Below are positions 18,654 through 26,661 of a DNA stretch of 64,000 nucleotides, one piece after another. The position numbers were made by a program, and so were the translations under genes. Under the pieces are notes generated by a model. That model saw nothing but the letters and a program-made list of their open reading frames with translations. It had not been told where the DNA came from and ran no database searches. This stretch comes from Muricauda sp. MAR_2010_75. GTDB taxonomy: Bacteria > Bacteroidota > Bacteroidia > Flavobacteriales > Flavobacteriaceae. Numbering within the stretch: position 1 is the stretch's first letter; each line of letters starts with the position of its first letter. The DNA lies in NCBI RefSeq assembly GCF_000745185.1, contig NZ_JQNJ01000001.1, positions 2,131,501-2,195,500 of the forward strand. The letters are read 5' to 3'.

Positions 18654-18686
18654 AAATAGTTGTTTGAGTTAGTTTAGTTATCCAGT

Positions 18687-18724
18687 GAAGAACGTGCTAC
18701 ATTTGAAGCACGTTCTTCTTTTTT
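18687..18724 (+). terminator. Strong intrinsic terminator after the BASS transporter
   Basis: A perfect 12-bp stem, GAAGAACGTGCT (18687-18698) with AGCACGTTCTTC (18707-18718), has an 8-nt loop and is followed by six T residues. It closes the SusCD-dehydratase operon and separates it from KDG kinase. Confidence 0.9.
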
Positions 18725-18778
18725 CCATAAAAGATGGGACAATGACATTTTTATATAACGATTCAAAATAAATACAAT

Positions 18779-19825
18779 ATGAAAAAAGTAGTGACCTTCG
18801 GTGAGATCATGCTTCGCTTGGCACCTCCCGGCTTTTTGAGGTTTTCACAGGCGAACAGTTTTGATGTAGTGTACGGAGGTGGCGAATCGAACGTTGCGGT
18901 CTCCCTGGCCAATTATGGTGTTCCGGTGGACTTTGTGACCCGCCTTCCCAAGAACGATATAGGTGAATGCGCTTTGATGGAGATGCGCAAAAGAAATGTT
19001 GGAACGGACCAGATAGTGTTCGGAGGGGACCGTTTGGGCATCTACTTTTTGGAAACCGGAGCGGTGAGCCGCGGGAGCAAGGTGGTCTACGACAGGGCCC
19101 ATTCGGCCATGGCGGAGATCGGCCCCGGGATGGTGGACTGGAAAAAGGTCTTTGACGGGGCAGAGTGGTTCCATTGGACGGGGATCACCCCGGCCATCTC
19201 GCAAGGGGCGGCGGATGCCTGCATAGAGGCCGTAAAGGTGGCCCGAAAGATGGGCGTGACCATATCAACGGACCTCAACTACAGGGCCAAGCTGTGGAAG
19301 TACTGCGACGATGCCAAACGGGAGGAGATCATGAGCGAGCTCACCTCTTATTGCGATATCGTTCTGGGCAACGAGGAGGATGCCGAAAAACATTTTGGAA
19401 TCAAGCCGGAGGGTCTGGACATCACCACCCAAGGGGAACACGTGAAGGCAGAGGCCTTTCTCTCGGTCTGCAAACAGATGATGCAAAGGTTCCCGAACGC
19501 CAAGAAGGTGATCACCACCCTTCGTGGTTCGCTTTCGGCCTCGCACAACACCTGGGCTGGAGTGCTGTATGACGGAAAGGAACTGTACAAATCAAGGGAG
19601 TACCAGATCACCCACATCGTGGACCGTGTGGGCGGGGGTGACTCCTTTATGGGGGGGCTCATCTATGGATTGATAAAATATCCTCAGGACGACCAAAATG
19701 CACTGGACTTTGCGGTGGCCGCTTCCTGTTTGAAGCACACCATTGTTGGGGATGCCAACTTGGTGACGGTATCCGAAGTCGAAAAACTGATGGGGGGCGA
19801 TGCCTCCGGGAGGGTATCACGATAA
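18779..19825 (+). CDS. kdgK: 2-keto-3-deoxygluconate kinase (PfkB family)
   Basis: A 348-residue PfkB/ribokinase-fold sugar kinase: N-terminal VVTFGEIMLRLAPPG, substrate segment VVYGGGESNVAVSLANYG, ISTDLNYRAKLWK, and the ATP/anion-hole motif VDRVGGGDSFMGGLIYGL containing the catalytic Asp. It phosphorylates 2-keto-3-deoxygluconate (or the galactonate epimer) to KDPG in the cytoplasm. KDPG aldolase follows after 12 bp. GC rises sharply inside the gene (one 60-base stretch near 19,081 is about two thirds G+C, against roughly 43% around it). This produces several long spurious antisense frames. The composition suggests either recent acquisition or strong codon selection. Confidence 0.93.
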   Translation: MKKVVTFGEIMLRLAPPGFLRFSQANSFDVVYGGGESNVAVSLANYGVPVDFVTRLPKNDIGECALMEMRKRNVGTDQIVFGGDRLGIYFLETGAVSRGSKVVYDRAHSAMAEIGPGMVDWKKVFDGAEWFHWTGITPAISQGAADACIEAVKVARKMGVTISTDLNYRAKLWKYCDDAKREEIMSELTSYCDIVLGNEEDAEKHFGIKPEGLDITTQGEHVKAEAFLSVCKQMMQRFPNAKKVITTLRGSLSASHNTWAGVLYDGKELYKSREYQITHIVDRVGGGDSFMGGLIYGLIKYPQDDQNALDFAVAASCLKHTIVGDANLVTVSEVEKLMGGDASGRVSR

Positions 19826-19837
19826 AAACAGAAGAAA

Positions 19838-20509
19838 ATGGCAAGATATACACGGATAGAAGTAATAAACGCAATGTTCGAGACCGGGATGGTCCCCTTG
19901 TTCTACCACCCCGATGTTGAGGTGGGAAAGAAGGTCTTGAAGGCCTGTTATGATGGTGGCGCCCGACTGATGGAATTCACCTCTCGGGGCGACTTTGCCC
20001 ATGAGGTGTTCACGGAGCTCAACAAATATGCACTGAAGGAACTCCCCGGGATGATGATGGGCGTGGGATCGGTGACCGATGCCGCAGCGGCATCACTGTA
20101 CATGCAGTTGGGGGCCAACTTTGTGGTGACCGCCTCCCTACGGGAGGACGTGGCAATGGTGTGCAACCGCAGGAAGGTGCCCTATAGTCCGGGCTGTGGC
20201 TCTTTGACGGAAATTGCAAGGGCGGAGGAGCTCGGCGCAGAGATTGTGAAACTGTTCCCCGGCTCGGTCTATGGCCCAGGGTTTGTAAAGGCCATAAAGG
20301 GTCCCCAACCATGGACCAGTATCATGCCCACCGGAGGTGTGACCACTGATAAGGATAACCTAAAAGGCTGGTTCGGTGCGGGAGTGGCCTGTGTGGGGTT
20401 GGGCTCACAACTCATCAGCAAGGACATCATCCAAAATGGAGATTTTGATGGATTGGAAAAGAATGTACGGGAAACATTGGCCCTTATAGCCAAAATCAGG
20501 AAAGGCTGA
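19838..20509 (+). CDS. eda: KDPG/KHG aldolase
   Basis: A 223-residue class I aldolase. Visible motifs are MVPLFYHPDVEV, the active-site Glu region LMEFTSRGDF (the family pattern is IExTxR), GVGSVTD, SPGCGSLTEIARAEELGAE, the Schiff-base lysine in IVKLFPGSVYGPGF, and MPTGGV near the phosphate site. It cleaves 2-keto-3-deoxy-6-phosphogluconate to pyruvate and glyceraldehyde-3-phosphate, completing the lower Entner-Doudoroff route started by the linked dehydratases and kinase. It has the same high GC as kdgK, so the two genes look like one evolutionary unit. It ends 8 bp before a convergent lipoprotein gene, with no obvious terminator in the gap. Confidence 0.94.
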   Translation: MARYTRIEVINAMFETGMVPLFYHPDVEVGKKVLKACYDGGARLMEFTSRGDFAHEVFTELNKYALKELPGMMMGVGSVTDAAAASLYMQLGANFVVTASLREDVAMVCNRRKVPYSPGCGSLTEIARAEELGAEIVKLFPGSVYGPGFVKAIKGPQPWTSIMPTGGVTTDKDNLKGWFGAGVACVGLGSQLISKDIIQNGDFDGLEKNVRETLALIAKIRKG

Positions 20510-20517
20510 TTTGGGAT

Positions 20518-21435
20518 TTATTTTTCAAGATGAATTTTTGAGACATAGATATTGTTCATTCCATTGATTTCTTTGAAGGATTTTCCACTTGAAAAGAAAA
20601 AATAAGTGCTATCCGAAGTGGTAAAAGCACTGTCTTCATAGAATTTAGAGTTAATGGAATCGCTCAAAAGAATAGGCTCTTGCCAAATGTCGTTTCTTTT
20701 GTGCGATACGTAAATATCATCGCCTCCCAAACCGCTTTTTCGGATGGAACTGAACCATAAAACAGAATTGGCCCGGTTGACATGACTGGGCCATTCACCA
20801 CTCTCATTGGTATTTATGGGATAATCTAGTTTTTCGATATTTTCAAAGGAATGGTTTACATAATCTGCACTATAAATGTCCCAAGTGCCATCCCTATTGG
20901 ATGAAAAATAAACGTCTCCATTAGAATTCATGGTCAGACAACAGTCTTGATTTTTGGAATTGATAGGGTCTTTCAGAGGCTTGGCTGTTTCTTTCTTAAA
21001 TCCATAATCTCCATCAAGCCCAATTTCCCAAATATTCCAAAGGTTTGTACTATCCTCTTCCTTGATTTTAAATTTATTGGTAAAGAAGGCTTTGGATTTA
21101 TCGGGACTAAAAGCAATACCAGCTTCATACGAACTTTCGGTAAGGTTTACCTTAATTGGGACGGTCCATTGACCCTTAAAAAATTTTGAGATATAGAGTC
21201 CAGATTGCTCGTAGTTTTTATCGCTACGCGTAAAAATAATAACATCCTTTTGAGGGGATATATAGGAAAGACCCTCTTGGTTTTCTTGAGTGGAAATTAA
21301 CCCTTCCTCAAAAATATGGATGCCTTCTTGATATTGGCCCAATGGATTTAAAGGACTCAGTTTTTTACAGGATATCATGGAAAATAGGAACATCCCTAAT
21401 AATACCGTGCCCATATAGTGGCTTTTCGTAAGCAC
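20518..21435 (-). CDS. PD40/WD40-like beta-propeller lipoprotein
   Basis: A protein of about 305 residues with a lipobox LFSMISC, then repeats of the PD40 type: SYISPQKDVIIFTRSD, GIAFSPDKSKAFFTNK, CLTMNSNGDVYFSSNRDGTWDIYSA (each only in part here) and SVLWFSSIRKSGLGGDDIYV. GTG at 21435 was chosen because it gives a basic n-region before the hydrophobic segment and lies only 4 bp after the M61 stop. ATG at 21414 is possible but leaves no positive charge. It is the third gene of an envelope operon (LolA-like lipoprotein, M61 peptidase, this). The ligand is unknown; such propellers often sense cell-wall or peptide fragments or serve as scaffolds. Confidence 0.72.
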   Translation of the reverse strand: MLTKSHYMGTVLLGMFLFSMISCKKLSPLNPLGQYQEGIHIFEEGLISTQENQEGLSYISPQKDVIIFTRSDKNYEQSGLYISKFFKGQWTVPIKVNLTESSYEAGIAFSPDKSKAFFTNKFKIKEEDSTNLWNIWEIGLDGDYGFKKETAKPLKDPINSKNQDCCLTMNSNGDVYFSSNRDGTWDIYSADYVNHSFENIEKLDYPINTNESGEWPSHVNRANSVLWFSSIRKSGLGGDDIYVSHKRNDIWQEPILLSDSINSKFYEDSAFTTSDSTYFFFSSGKSFKEINGMNNIYVSKIHLEK

Positions 21436-21439
21436 TTCG

Positions 21440-23200
21440 TTATTTAATGGATGAGTTCGCACCCTTATTCCACAAATTCCTAAGTTCCAATTGGGCCGGT
21501 GTGGCATCAGGATTTAGTGTGAGCTCAGCAGGGCGCGTAAGCTCCACTCTTTCCATAGGTGTGGCCAACTGGATTGTTTCGCCTTTGCGCAAAACTTCCA
21601 CAGACAATGTATTGCCTTCCTTGAAGGTTTTTACAAGATCTTGGAAATAGGTATGGAATCCAGATTGGGGCATGTCCTCGCCATTTATTCTCAGCAGTTC
21701 ATCACCCATTTGATACCCCATCTTTTTTCCAAAATCGTTTGTACTTCCAATGTCGGCAATATAAATTCTTTTCGTCTCTGGATTATAACCCAGGGCGGCG
21801 TTGCCAAAACTGAATCCCATATAGGGCTCAGGAGCCTTGTAGGTTACCCCAATTTCCCTTAAAACAGTTGATAGGGGCAATGGATTTTCACCAGAAACAT
21901 AGGTTTCGAAAAAAGACTTGAGTTCTGGATAGCTGATAGATGCGATTTCTTTGAACAATCTATTATCCTTAAACGGCTGCTCGTTCCCATATTTTTCAGC
22001 CAATCGGTTCATGAGGTCGATCAATCCCATTTTTCCCTGGGAATATTTTCGAAGGTAAATATCCAGACACAGACCAATGAGCGCTCCTTTTTGATATACA
22101 TTCGGATATTCATCCCTGTATTGGTCCAAACAGCCTTTACTCAATTCCGTAAAAGGCAATGTGTCGTTGAATTCGCTTTTGGAAGTGGTGATTTTGTTTG
22201 CCATTTCGGTCAAGAATTCTTCCATGGAAATCAATCCGCCAGCCAATTGGGCATGATGGGCAAAATATTCGGTAACACCCTCATACATCCAAAGGTGTTT
22301 GGACATTTCGGGGTGGTTAAAATCGAAATATTGGATTTCCTTGGAATGGATGTTCAATGGCGTAATGATATGAAAAAACTCATGGGCCGAGATGTTCAAA
22401 ATAGGTTGAAGAATCTGTTCTTGGGGTAAATCCGGTAAGGCATAGAGCGATGAATAATTGTGCTCCAATGCGCCTGTTCCCCCAAATTCCCCAGATTTCA
22501 TAAAATACATGACAAATGCATATTTATCTACCGGAAGCTGTCCCCCCATATAATTTTTCTGGGCGTCAAGCAGCTTTTCCAGATTGTCCGCTAAATAACC
22601 GGAGGTTACATTACCTGTGGGGGAATGTACAGCTATCAGCACATCGGTGTCGGCTACTTTTAGGACAGTATCATCCAGTTTGCTGAACATCATCGGCGTG
22701 TCCACCACAAAATTGAAGCTGGGCATTTTATAAACTTCGTATTCGTCCGTATTGGTCATCGGATTTTGGGCGGAAGCTCCCCTAAAACCTTTAGGTTTTA
22801 ATACTTTGATCTCATAATCCATGAATTTCATGCCCTCAAAGTATCCGTAAAAGCCATGTCCGTTCACTACAAAGTTTACCCCATCATCAATATTGGTTCC
22901 CGACATTCGGGAAACCACCTTTCCTTCCTCAGAATCATATGTATCATCTATGGTGTAGGTGATTTTAGCCAAGTTCTTGGCGTTGGAAATTGTAAAGGTG
23001 TTGATGTCTTCTCGAACCACCTCCAGTGCATTTCCGGCATCATCCATAGCTTTGAAATTGGAGATAAATCGACCAAAATCATAAATCTGATAGGTGCCTG
23101 GAATGATTTTGGCAAAGTAAAACCTGATTTTGTTCTTTTTAATTTTTGGAGGAATGAGTTCCATTTTCACTTGATCGTTTTCCACATCGACCAAATCCAT
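21440..23200 (-). CDS. M61-family (glycyl aminopeptidase-like) metallopeptidase with PDZ domain; signal peptide out of frame
   Basis: A 586-residue open frame. The order is an N-terminal beta domain, the zinc peptidase core with HEFFHIITP (HExxH) and downstream Glu (WMYEGVTEYFAHH), and a PDZ domain near residues 465-550 (NDFGKKMGYQMGDELLRING). The upstream in-frame codons continue without an alternative start into a good signal peptide (FCFSLTAQNEYKYT). They are cut from ATG at 23282 by an A9 run that leaves the frame off by one; with eight A residues the start would be intact, giving about 613 residues. Read as it stands the gene is 5'-frameshifted. It starts 4 bp after the lipoprotein gene upstream and belongs to a three-gene operon. 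Substrate unknown. Confidence 0.8.
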   Translation of the reverse strand: MDLVDVENDQVKMELIPPKIKKNKIRFYFAKIIPGTYQIYDFGRFISNFKAMDDAGNALEVVREDINTFTISNAKNLAKITYTIDDTYDSEEGKVVSRMSGTNIDDGVNFVVNGHGFYGYFEGMKFMDYEIKVLKPKGFRGASAQNPMTNTDEYEVYKMPSFNFVVDTPMMFSKLDDTVLKVADTDVLIAVHSPTGNVTSGYLADNLEKLLDAQKNYMGGQLPVDKYAFVMYFMKSGEFGGTGALEHNYSSLYALPDLPQEQILQPILNISAHEFFHIITPLNIHSKEIQYFDFNHPEMSKHLWMYEGVTEYFAHHAQLAGGLISMEEFLTEMANKITTSKSEFNDTLPFTELSKGCLDQYRDEYPNVYQKGALIGLCLDIYLRKYSQGKMGLIDLMNRLAEKYGNEQPFKDNRLFKEIASISYPELKSFFETYVSGENPLPLSTVLREIGVTYKAPEPYMGFSFGNAALGYNPETKRIYIADIGSTNDFGKKMGYQMGDELLRINGEDMPQSGFHTYFQDLVKTFKEGNTLSVEVLRKGETIQLATPMERVELTRPAELTLNPDATPAQLELRNLWNKGANSSIK

Positions 23201-23270
23201 GGTGTATTTATATTCATTTTGGGCTGTGAGTGAAAAACAAAAAGCCTGAAGTAAAAGAAGGAGTGCTACG

Positions 23271-23279
23271 TTTTTTTTT
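23271..23279 (-). other. A9 homopolymer shifting the start of the M61 peptidase
   Basis: On the minus strand ATG (23282-23280) is followed by nine A residues and then CGT. In that frame the ORF stops after 22 codons. One A fewer gives MKKNVALLLLLQAF followed by CFSLTAQ, a textbook signal peptide joined to the peptidase. The cause is either a sequencing/assembly error, a phase-variable tract, or a site of transcriptional slippage. Confidence 0.75.
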
Positions 23280-23286
23280 CATGAGT

Positions 23287-24090
23287 TTAGTTTTTGAACC
23301 AGTAGTATGTTCCAAAGGCCTTGGGGTCGAAAACCTTGTCGTCTAGATTTGGGTGAAGGTCAATATCGTTGTACCGCTCCGTTTGAATGAGGTGTCCATC
23401 CACATGGAACTCAATCCAAGTCTCAATCCAATGCCCTTCAATATTTTTAAAGTCATCATATTTTACCTCGTAAAGCTCCCCTTGTTTCCCTTGACTGAAC
23501 CTTCGGACCACATAAAGTTCTTCGGCATCCATCCAAATTTGTGGCTTGCCGGTATCACTGGGGGTGGATCCCAAAATGTAAACAGGTTTTCCTTTGTAGG
23601 TCGAAGTGCTGAAGACTGAGGTGTCAATTCCTAAACTTTCGAGCCGTTCCATGGTCTCTGCAGTGGAATAATGGAAGAGTCCACCTTCCAAAATCAAGAA
23701 TTCCTGAATTTCCGGACCGCTATGTACCAAGGAATCACTTCGGAATACATAGATGCTGTCGTTGCGATTAATATTGGCATTTCGGTTTTTTGGGTCACCA
23801 AAATCTATTCGGAATTCTGTGGGATAGCGAATAGCTTCGTGCCAGGTTGAAGTATCTTGAGACTGCCCCGCTTCATTGAAGAAAATGGTCTCTTGAACAA
23901 AAGTGAATTCTGCAATTTGGTCTTCACTTTTTTGAGTTTTGATAAAATCGATTAAGGCTTCCGCTGAAGTAATGGGATTTTCTTCCTTAGATTTTTCTTT
24001 CTTGTTTTTGCATAAAATCATGCAGCAGGAAATCAAAACAACACCCAAAATTTGGATATAGCTTTTCGGCATTTTTAGGGCACTTCTCAT
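23287..24090 (-). CDS. LolA-fold-like lipoprotein
   Basis: A 267-residue predicted lipoprotein: hydrophobic ILGVVLISCCMILC, Cys lipidation, then a Lys/Glu-rich linker. The remainder has the look of the outer-membrane lipoprotein-sorting/LolA-like fold: FVQETIFFNEAGQSQDTSTW, IRYPTEFRIDFGDP, GKPVYILGSTPSDTGKPQIW, MDAEELYVVRRFSQGKQGEL and VKYDDFKNIEGHWI. Proteins of this kind in Bacteroidota bind lipids or hydrophobic substrates in the envelope. The assignment rests on pattern only. It is the first gene of the operon with the M61 peptidase (4-bp gap). The start could also be the ATG six codons downstream (24072). Confidence 0.65.
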   Translation of the reverse strand: MRSALKMPKSYIQILGVVLISCCMILCKNKKEKSKEENPITSAEALIDFIKTQKSEDQIAEFTFVQETIFFNEAGQSQDTSTWHEAIRYPTEFRIDFGDPKNRNANINRNDSIYVFRSDSLVHSGPEIQEFLILEGGLFHYSTAETMERLESLGIDTSVFSTSTYKGKPVYILGSTPSDTGKPQIWMDAEELYVVRRFSQGKQGELYEVKYDDFKNIEGHWIETWIEFHVDGHLIQTERYNDIDLHPNLDDKVFDPKAFGTYYWFKN

Positions 24091-24180
24091 AAGCTCGTGT
24101 TAAAAATGTCAAAATTAAGGAGGGCGTTAGGTAACAAATTGTACTTTTTGGACACCTGTAAGACATAATCAATAGCGACC

Positions 24181-25029
24181 ATGTATTTTAAAGAATACTA
24201 TCCAGACCAATTTTTTTCAAGGTATATCGACAGTTATTTCACGGTGGATACGTCCTTGGTGTATGAGGATATTACAGATATAGTGGTGCCCGATGGAACC
24301 TTTGGGCTGTTATTTATAGATTCCCAGAATTCTATCCGAAGGAATACCTCCACAGAAGGCCCGCCCATCACCTTGAGACGTACCAGCTTGTTCGGACAAA
24401 AGACCAAACCGGTCAATTATTACTATTCCCCGGGCAAAACTACTTCCTTTGGAATCAAGATCAACCCAGAAGGATTGCCTTTGTTTTTGGATTATAGCTA
24501 CAAGGAACTCAAAAACCTTTTTGTTGAATTGGACGGTCTGGCCGACAAGGATTTGAAGGAATTGGAGGAACAGGTCTTTGAGCAACCGTACGTTAAGGGT
24601 AAGATTAAGGTGGTGGAGACGTTTCTACTAAAGCGAATTTCCAGATTGAATTCGGAACCGGATTATTTGCTCTTTTCTTCCCTAGTGGAACACATTAAAG
24701 CAAAAAAGGGAGAGATACGGTCTAACACTTTAGCGGCGCATTTTAACATCAATTACAAAAAGATGGAGCGTTTATTTCAATTTTATATGGGTATCGCTCC
24801 CAAAACCTATATTCGCATTATCCGATTCAATGCCACCATACATCTACGTGGTCAATTGACGGATTTAAACCTTACCCAATTGGGCAATGAGGTGGGCTTT
24901 TTTGACCAATCCCATTTCATACGGGAGTTTAAATCACTTTCTTCTTTAACACCCAAAGATTTTTTCGGTAAAAAACTATCAACCTCCGAGGAGGCCCTCA
25001 TGAATATCATTGCACAACGTTGGAACTGA
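24181..25029 (+). CDS. AraC-family transcriptional regulator
   Basis: A 282-residue regulator. The N-terminal ~150 residues resemble the sensor domain found in many Bacteroidota AraC proteins (YYPDQFFSRYIDSYFTVD, VVPDGTFGLLF). The C-terminal ~110 residues hold two helix-turn-helices (IRSNTLAAHFNINYKKMERL and TQLGNEVGFFDQSHFIREFK) with the conserved closing phrase SLTPKDFF. It is transcribed divergently from the LolA-like/M61/PD40 operon, with only 90 bp between starts, so it may control that operon or the serine hydrolase 100 bp downstream. The inducer is unknown. Confidence 0.9.
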   Translation: MYFKEYYPDQFFSRYIDSYFTVDTSLVYEDITDIVVPDGTFGLLFIDSQNSIRRNTSTEGPPITLRRTSLFGQKTKPVNYYYSPGKTTSFGIKINPEGLPLFLDYSYKELKNLFVELDGLADKDLKELEEQVFEQPYVKGKIKVVETFLLKRISRLNSEPDYLLFSSLVEHIKAKKGEIRSNTLAAHFNINYKKMERLFQFYMGIAPKTYIRIIRFNATIHLRGQLTDLNLTQLGNEVGFFDQSHFIREFKSLSSLTPKDFFGKKLSTSEEALMNIIAQRWN

Positions 25030-25129
25030 TTCCTGTCTAATTTTTACAATTTTGAGGGTGTGCTCCCGAGTAGATTTGCCTTTTGAGCTATATTTAAGAG
25101 ATAAATAACACAGCAGCAATCTACCAAAC

Positions 25130-26656
25130 ATGATGGGAAACCGAAATAAGCGGATATTCACGGTATTTATTGTTTTTTTGTGTTTCCAGACGTTGGTTCG
25201 GGCGCAAGAATTTTATGCTGAACTGGAATCTGAGCTTCAGGATAAATTGAATTCAATTGTTCAAGAGAATCAACTTCCCGGGGTTACGTTTTCCCTCTGG
25301 TTGGATGAATCGCACCACATTACCTTGGCTTCGGGATTTTCCGATACCGAAGAAAAAATTCCCATGAGGCCCGATAGCAAAATGCCAGCTGGTAGTGTGG
25401 GGAAAATTTTCTTTGCTGCAATAACCCTAAAACTAATTCAGGAGGATAAACTGGATTTGGACGATAAGGTTTCCTTCTATTTGGGAGATACAGACTGGTA
25501 TTCCACCTTCCCCAATCATGCGGATATTAAAATTATGAACCTTTTGAACCACACCTCGGGTTTGCCAAGGCATCTGTTTCAACCTGAATTTTTGGAGGAT
25601 TTTATACAAGATCCAAAAAAGAAGCGAGCCCCTTTGGATTGCATTCAATCCATAGCGAACAAGGAAGCGGTGCACCCGGTGGGACAGGGTTGGGCCTATT
25701 CCGATACGAATTATATCCTGCTAGGATTGATTGTGGAGCAAATAACCGGTCGTGATTTTTACGATTTAATTCAGGAGCAAATTTTAGATTCCTTGGATTT
25801 GAATTTGACGGTTCCTTTACAGAACAACCGAATTGAAGGTTTGGCACAAGGATATGTGGGCCCCAACAATCCTTTTGGTCTCCCAAAAAAAGTTTTGGAT
25901 GAAAACGGAAACATGGTTTTAGATCCATCCTTTGAATGGGCCGGAGGTGGTTTCGTCAGCAATCCAAAAGATTTGACCCAAATGGTGAAGTTTATCCATG
26001 AAGGGGATTATCTGAATGAAGATATCAAGGCAAAGTTGAAGAAAGCGGTGAGCATGTCCACAGGACAAGCTTTTGATCACGGGTATGGACTCGGCACTTT
26101 TGTTTGGAGCAAAATGAACGATACCCGTTATGGGCATTCTGGGTTCTTTCCGGGATATGTGTCGCATGTGGAGTATTCCCAAAATCGCCAATATGCCCTG
26201 GCCATTCAAGTAAATGATGATGGAGCCTATGCCTATCTACAGCAGTTTTTATATGACTTGGAACAAATTATAGAGGGCTATTTGGACCGAATCGATGACC
26301 ATAGCATACGGGAGAATTTCAAAAAGCAGGAGAATTGTTGGAACAATTCTGATATTGAATGTTACATGGAAGCCTACTCCAAAACGGACCCTATACAAAC
26401 CGCTTCAAGAGGAGGCATAACCTACGGTTATGAAAATATTATTGGGGGTTATAAAAAGTACTTTCCCAAAGAGCGGATGGGCAAATTGTATTTTGACCAT
26501 ATCAATACAAGGCGGTTGAGTGCCAACCTGTATTTTGTGACCGGGCGTTTCAATTTAAAGTTTCCCGATAGGGAAGAACTTTCACAAGGATGGTTTTCCG
26601 TCAACATGAAAAAAATCAATGGCGAATGGTACATGATTACCGATCACTCAAGTTAA
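25130..26656 (+). CDS. Exported serine hydrolase (beta-lactamase/transpeptidase fold) fused to an NTF2-like DUF4440 domain
   Basis: A 508-residue protein with a signal peptide (FTVFIVFLCFQTLVRAQ). The first ~370 residues are a class C beta-lactamase-like domain with Ser89-x-x-Lys92 (AGSVGKIFF), the Tyr motif at Tyr190 (YSDTNYILLG) and the HxG motif in YGHSGFFPG. Such enzymes are usually esterases or D-aminopeptidases rather than true beta-lactamases. The last ~115 residues form a second domain: CWNNSDIECYMEAYSKTD, GGITYGYENIIGGYKKYFP, MGKLYF and WYMITDHSS match the DUF4440/NTF2 pattern. An ATG one codon later is an equal start. An amidohydrolase gene follows after 5 bp. Confidence 0.85.
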   Translation: MMGNRNKRIFTVFIVFLCFQTLVRAQEFYAELESELQDKLNSIVQENQLPGVTFSLWLDESHHITLASGFSDTEEKIPMRPDSKMPAGSVGKIFFAAITLKLIQEDKLDLDDKVSFYLGDTDWYSTFPNHADIKIMNLLNHTSGLPRHLFQPEFLEDFIQDPKKKRAPLDCIQSIANKEAVHPVGQGWAYSDTNYILLGLIVEQITGRDFYDLIQEQILDSLDLNLTVPLQNNRIEGLAQGYVGPNNPFGLPKKVLDENGNMVLDPSFEWAGGGFVSNPKDLTQMVKFIHEGDYLNEDIKAKLKKAVSMSTGQAFDHGYGLGTFVWSKMNDTRYGHSGFFPGYVSHVEYSQNRQYALAIQVNDDGAYAYLQQFLYDLEQIIEGYLDRIDDHSIRENFKKQENCWNNSDIECYMEAYSKTDPIQTASRGGITYGYENIIGGYKKYFPKERMGKLYFDHINTRRLSANLYFVTGRFNLKFPDREELSQGWFSVNMKKINGEWYMITDHSS

Positions 26657-26661
26657 GTCTC

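Noticed and set aside
18845..20312. Several long open frames on both strands over kdgK and eda
   Set aside because: They arise from the high GC of these genes, lack family motifs and starts at sensible places, and overlap fully with two well-supported enzymes.
20518..24090. Toxin-antitoxin or secretion system
   Set aside because: The three genes are recognisable envelope proteins (LolA-like, M61, PD40) without toxin or translocation motifs.
26590..26661. Longer N terminus of the second amidohydrolase
   Set aside because: It would overlap the preceding gene by 67 bp and place a charged stretch before the lipoprotein signal; ATG at 26662 gives a standard lipoprotein.
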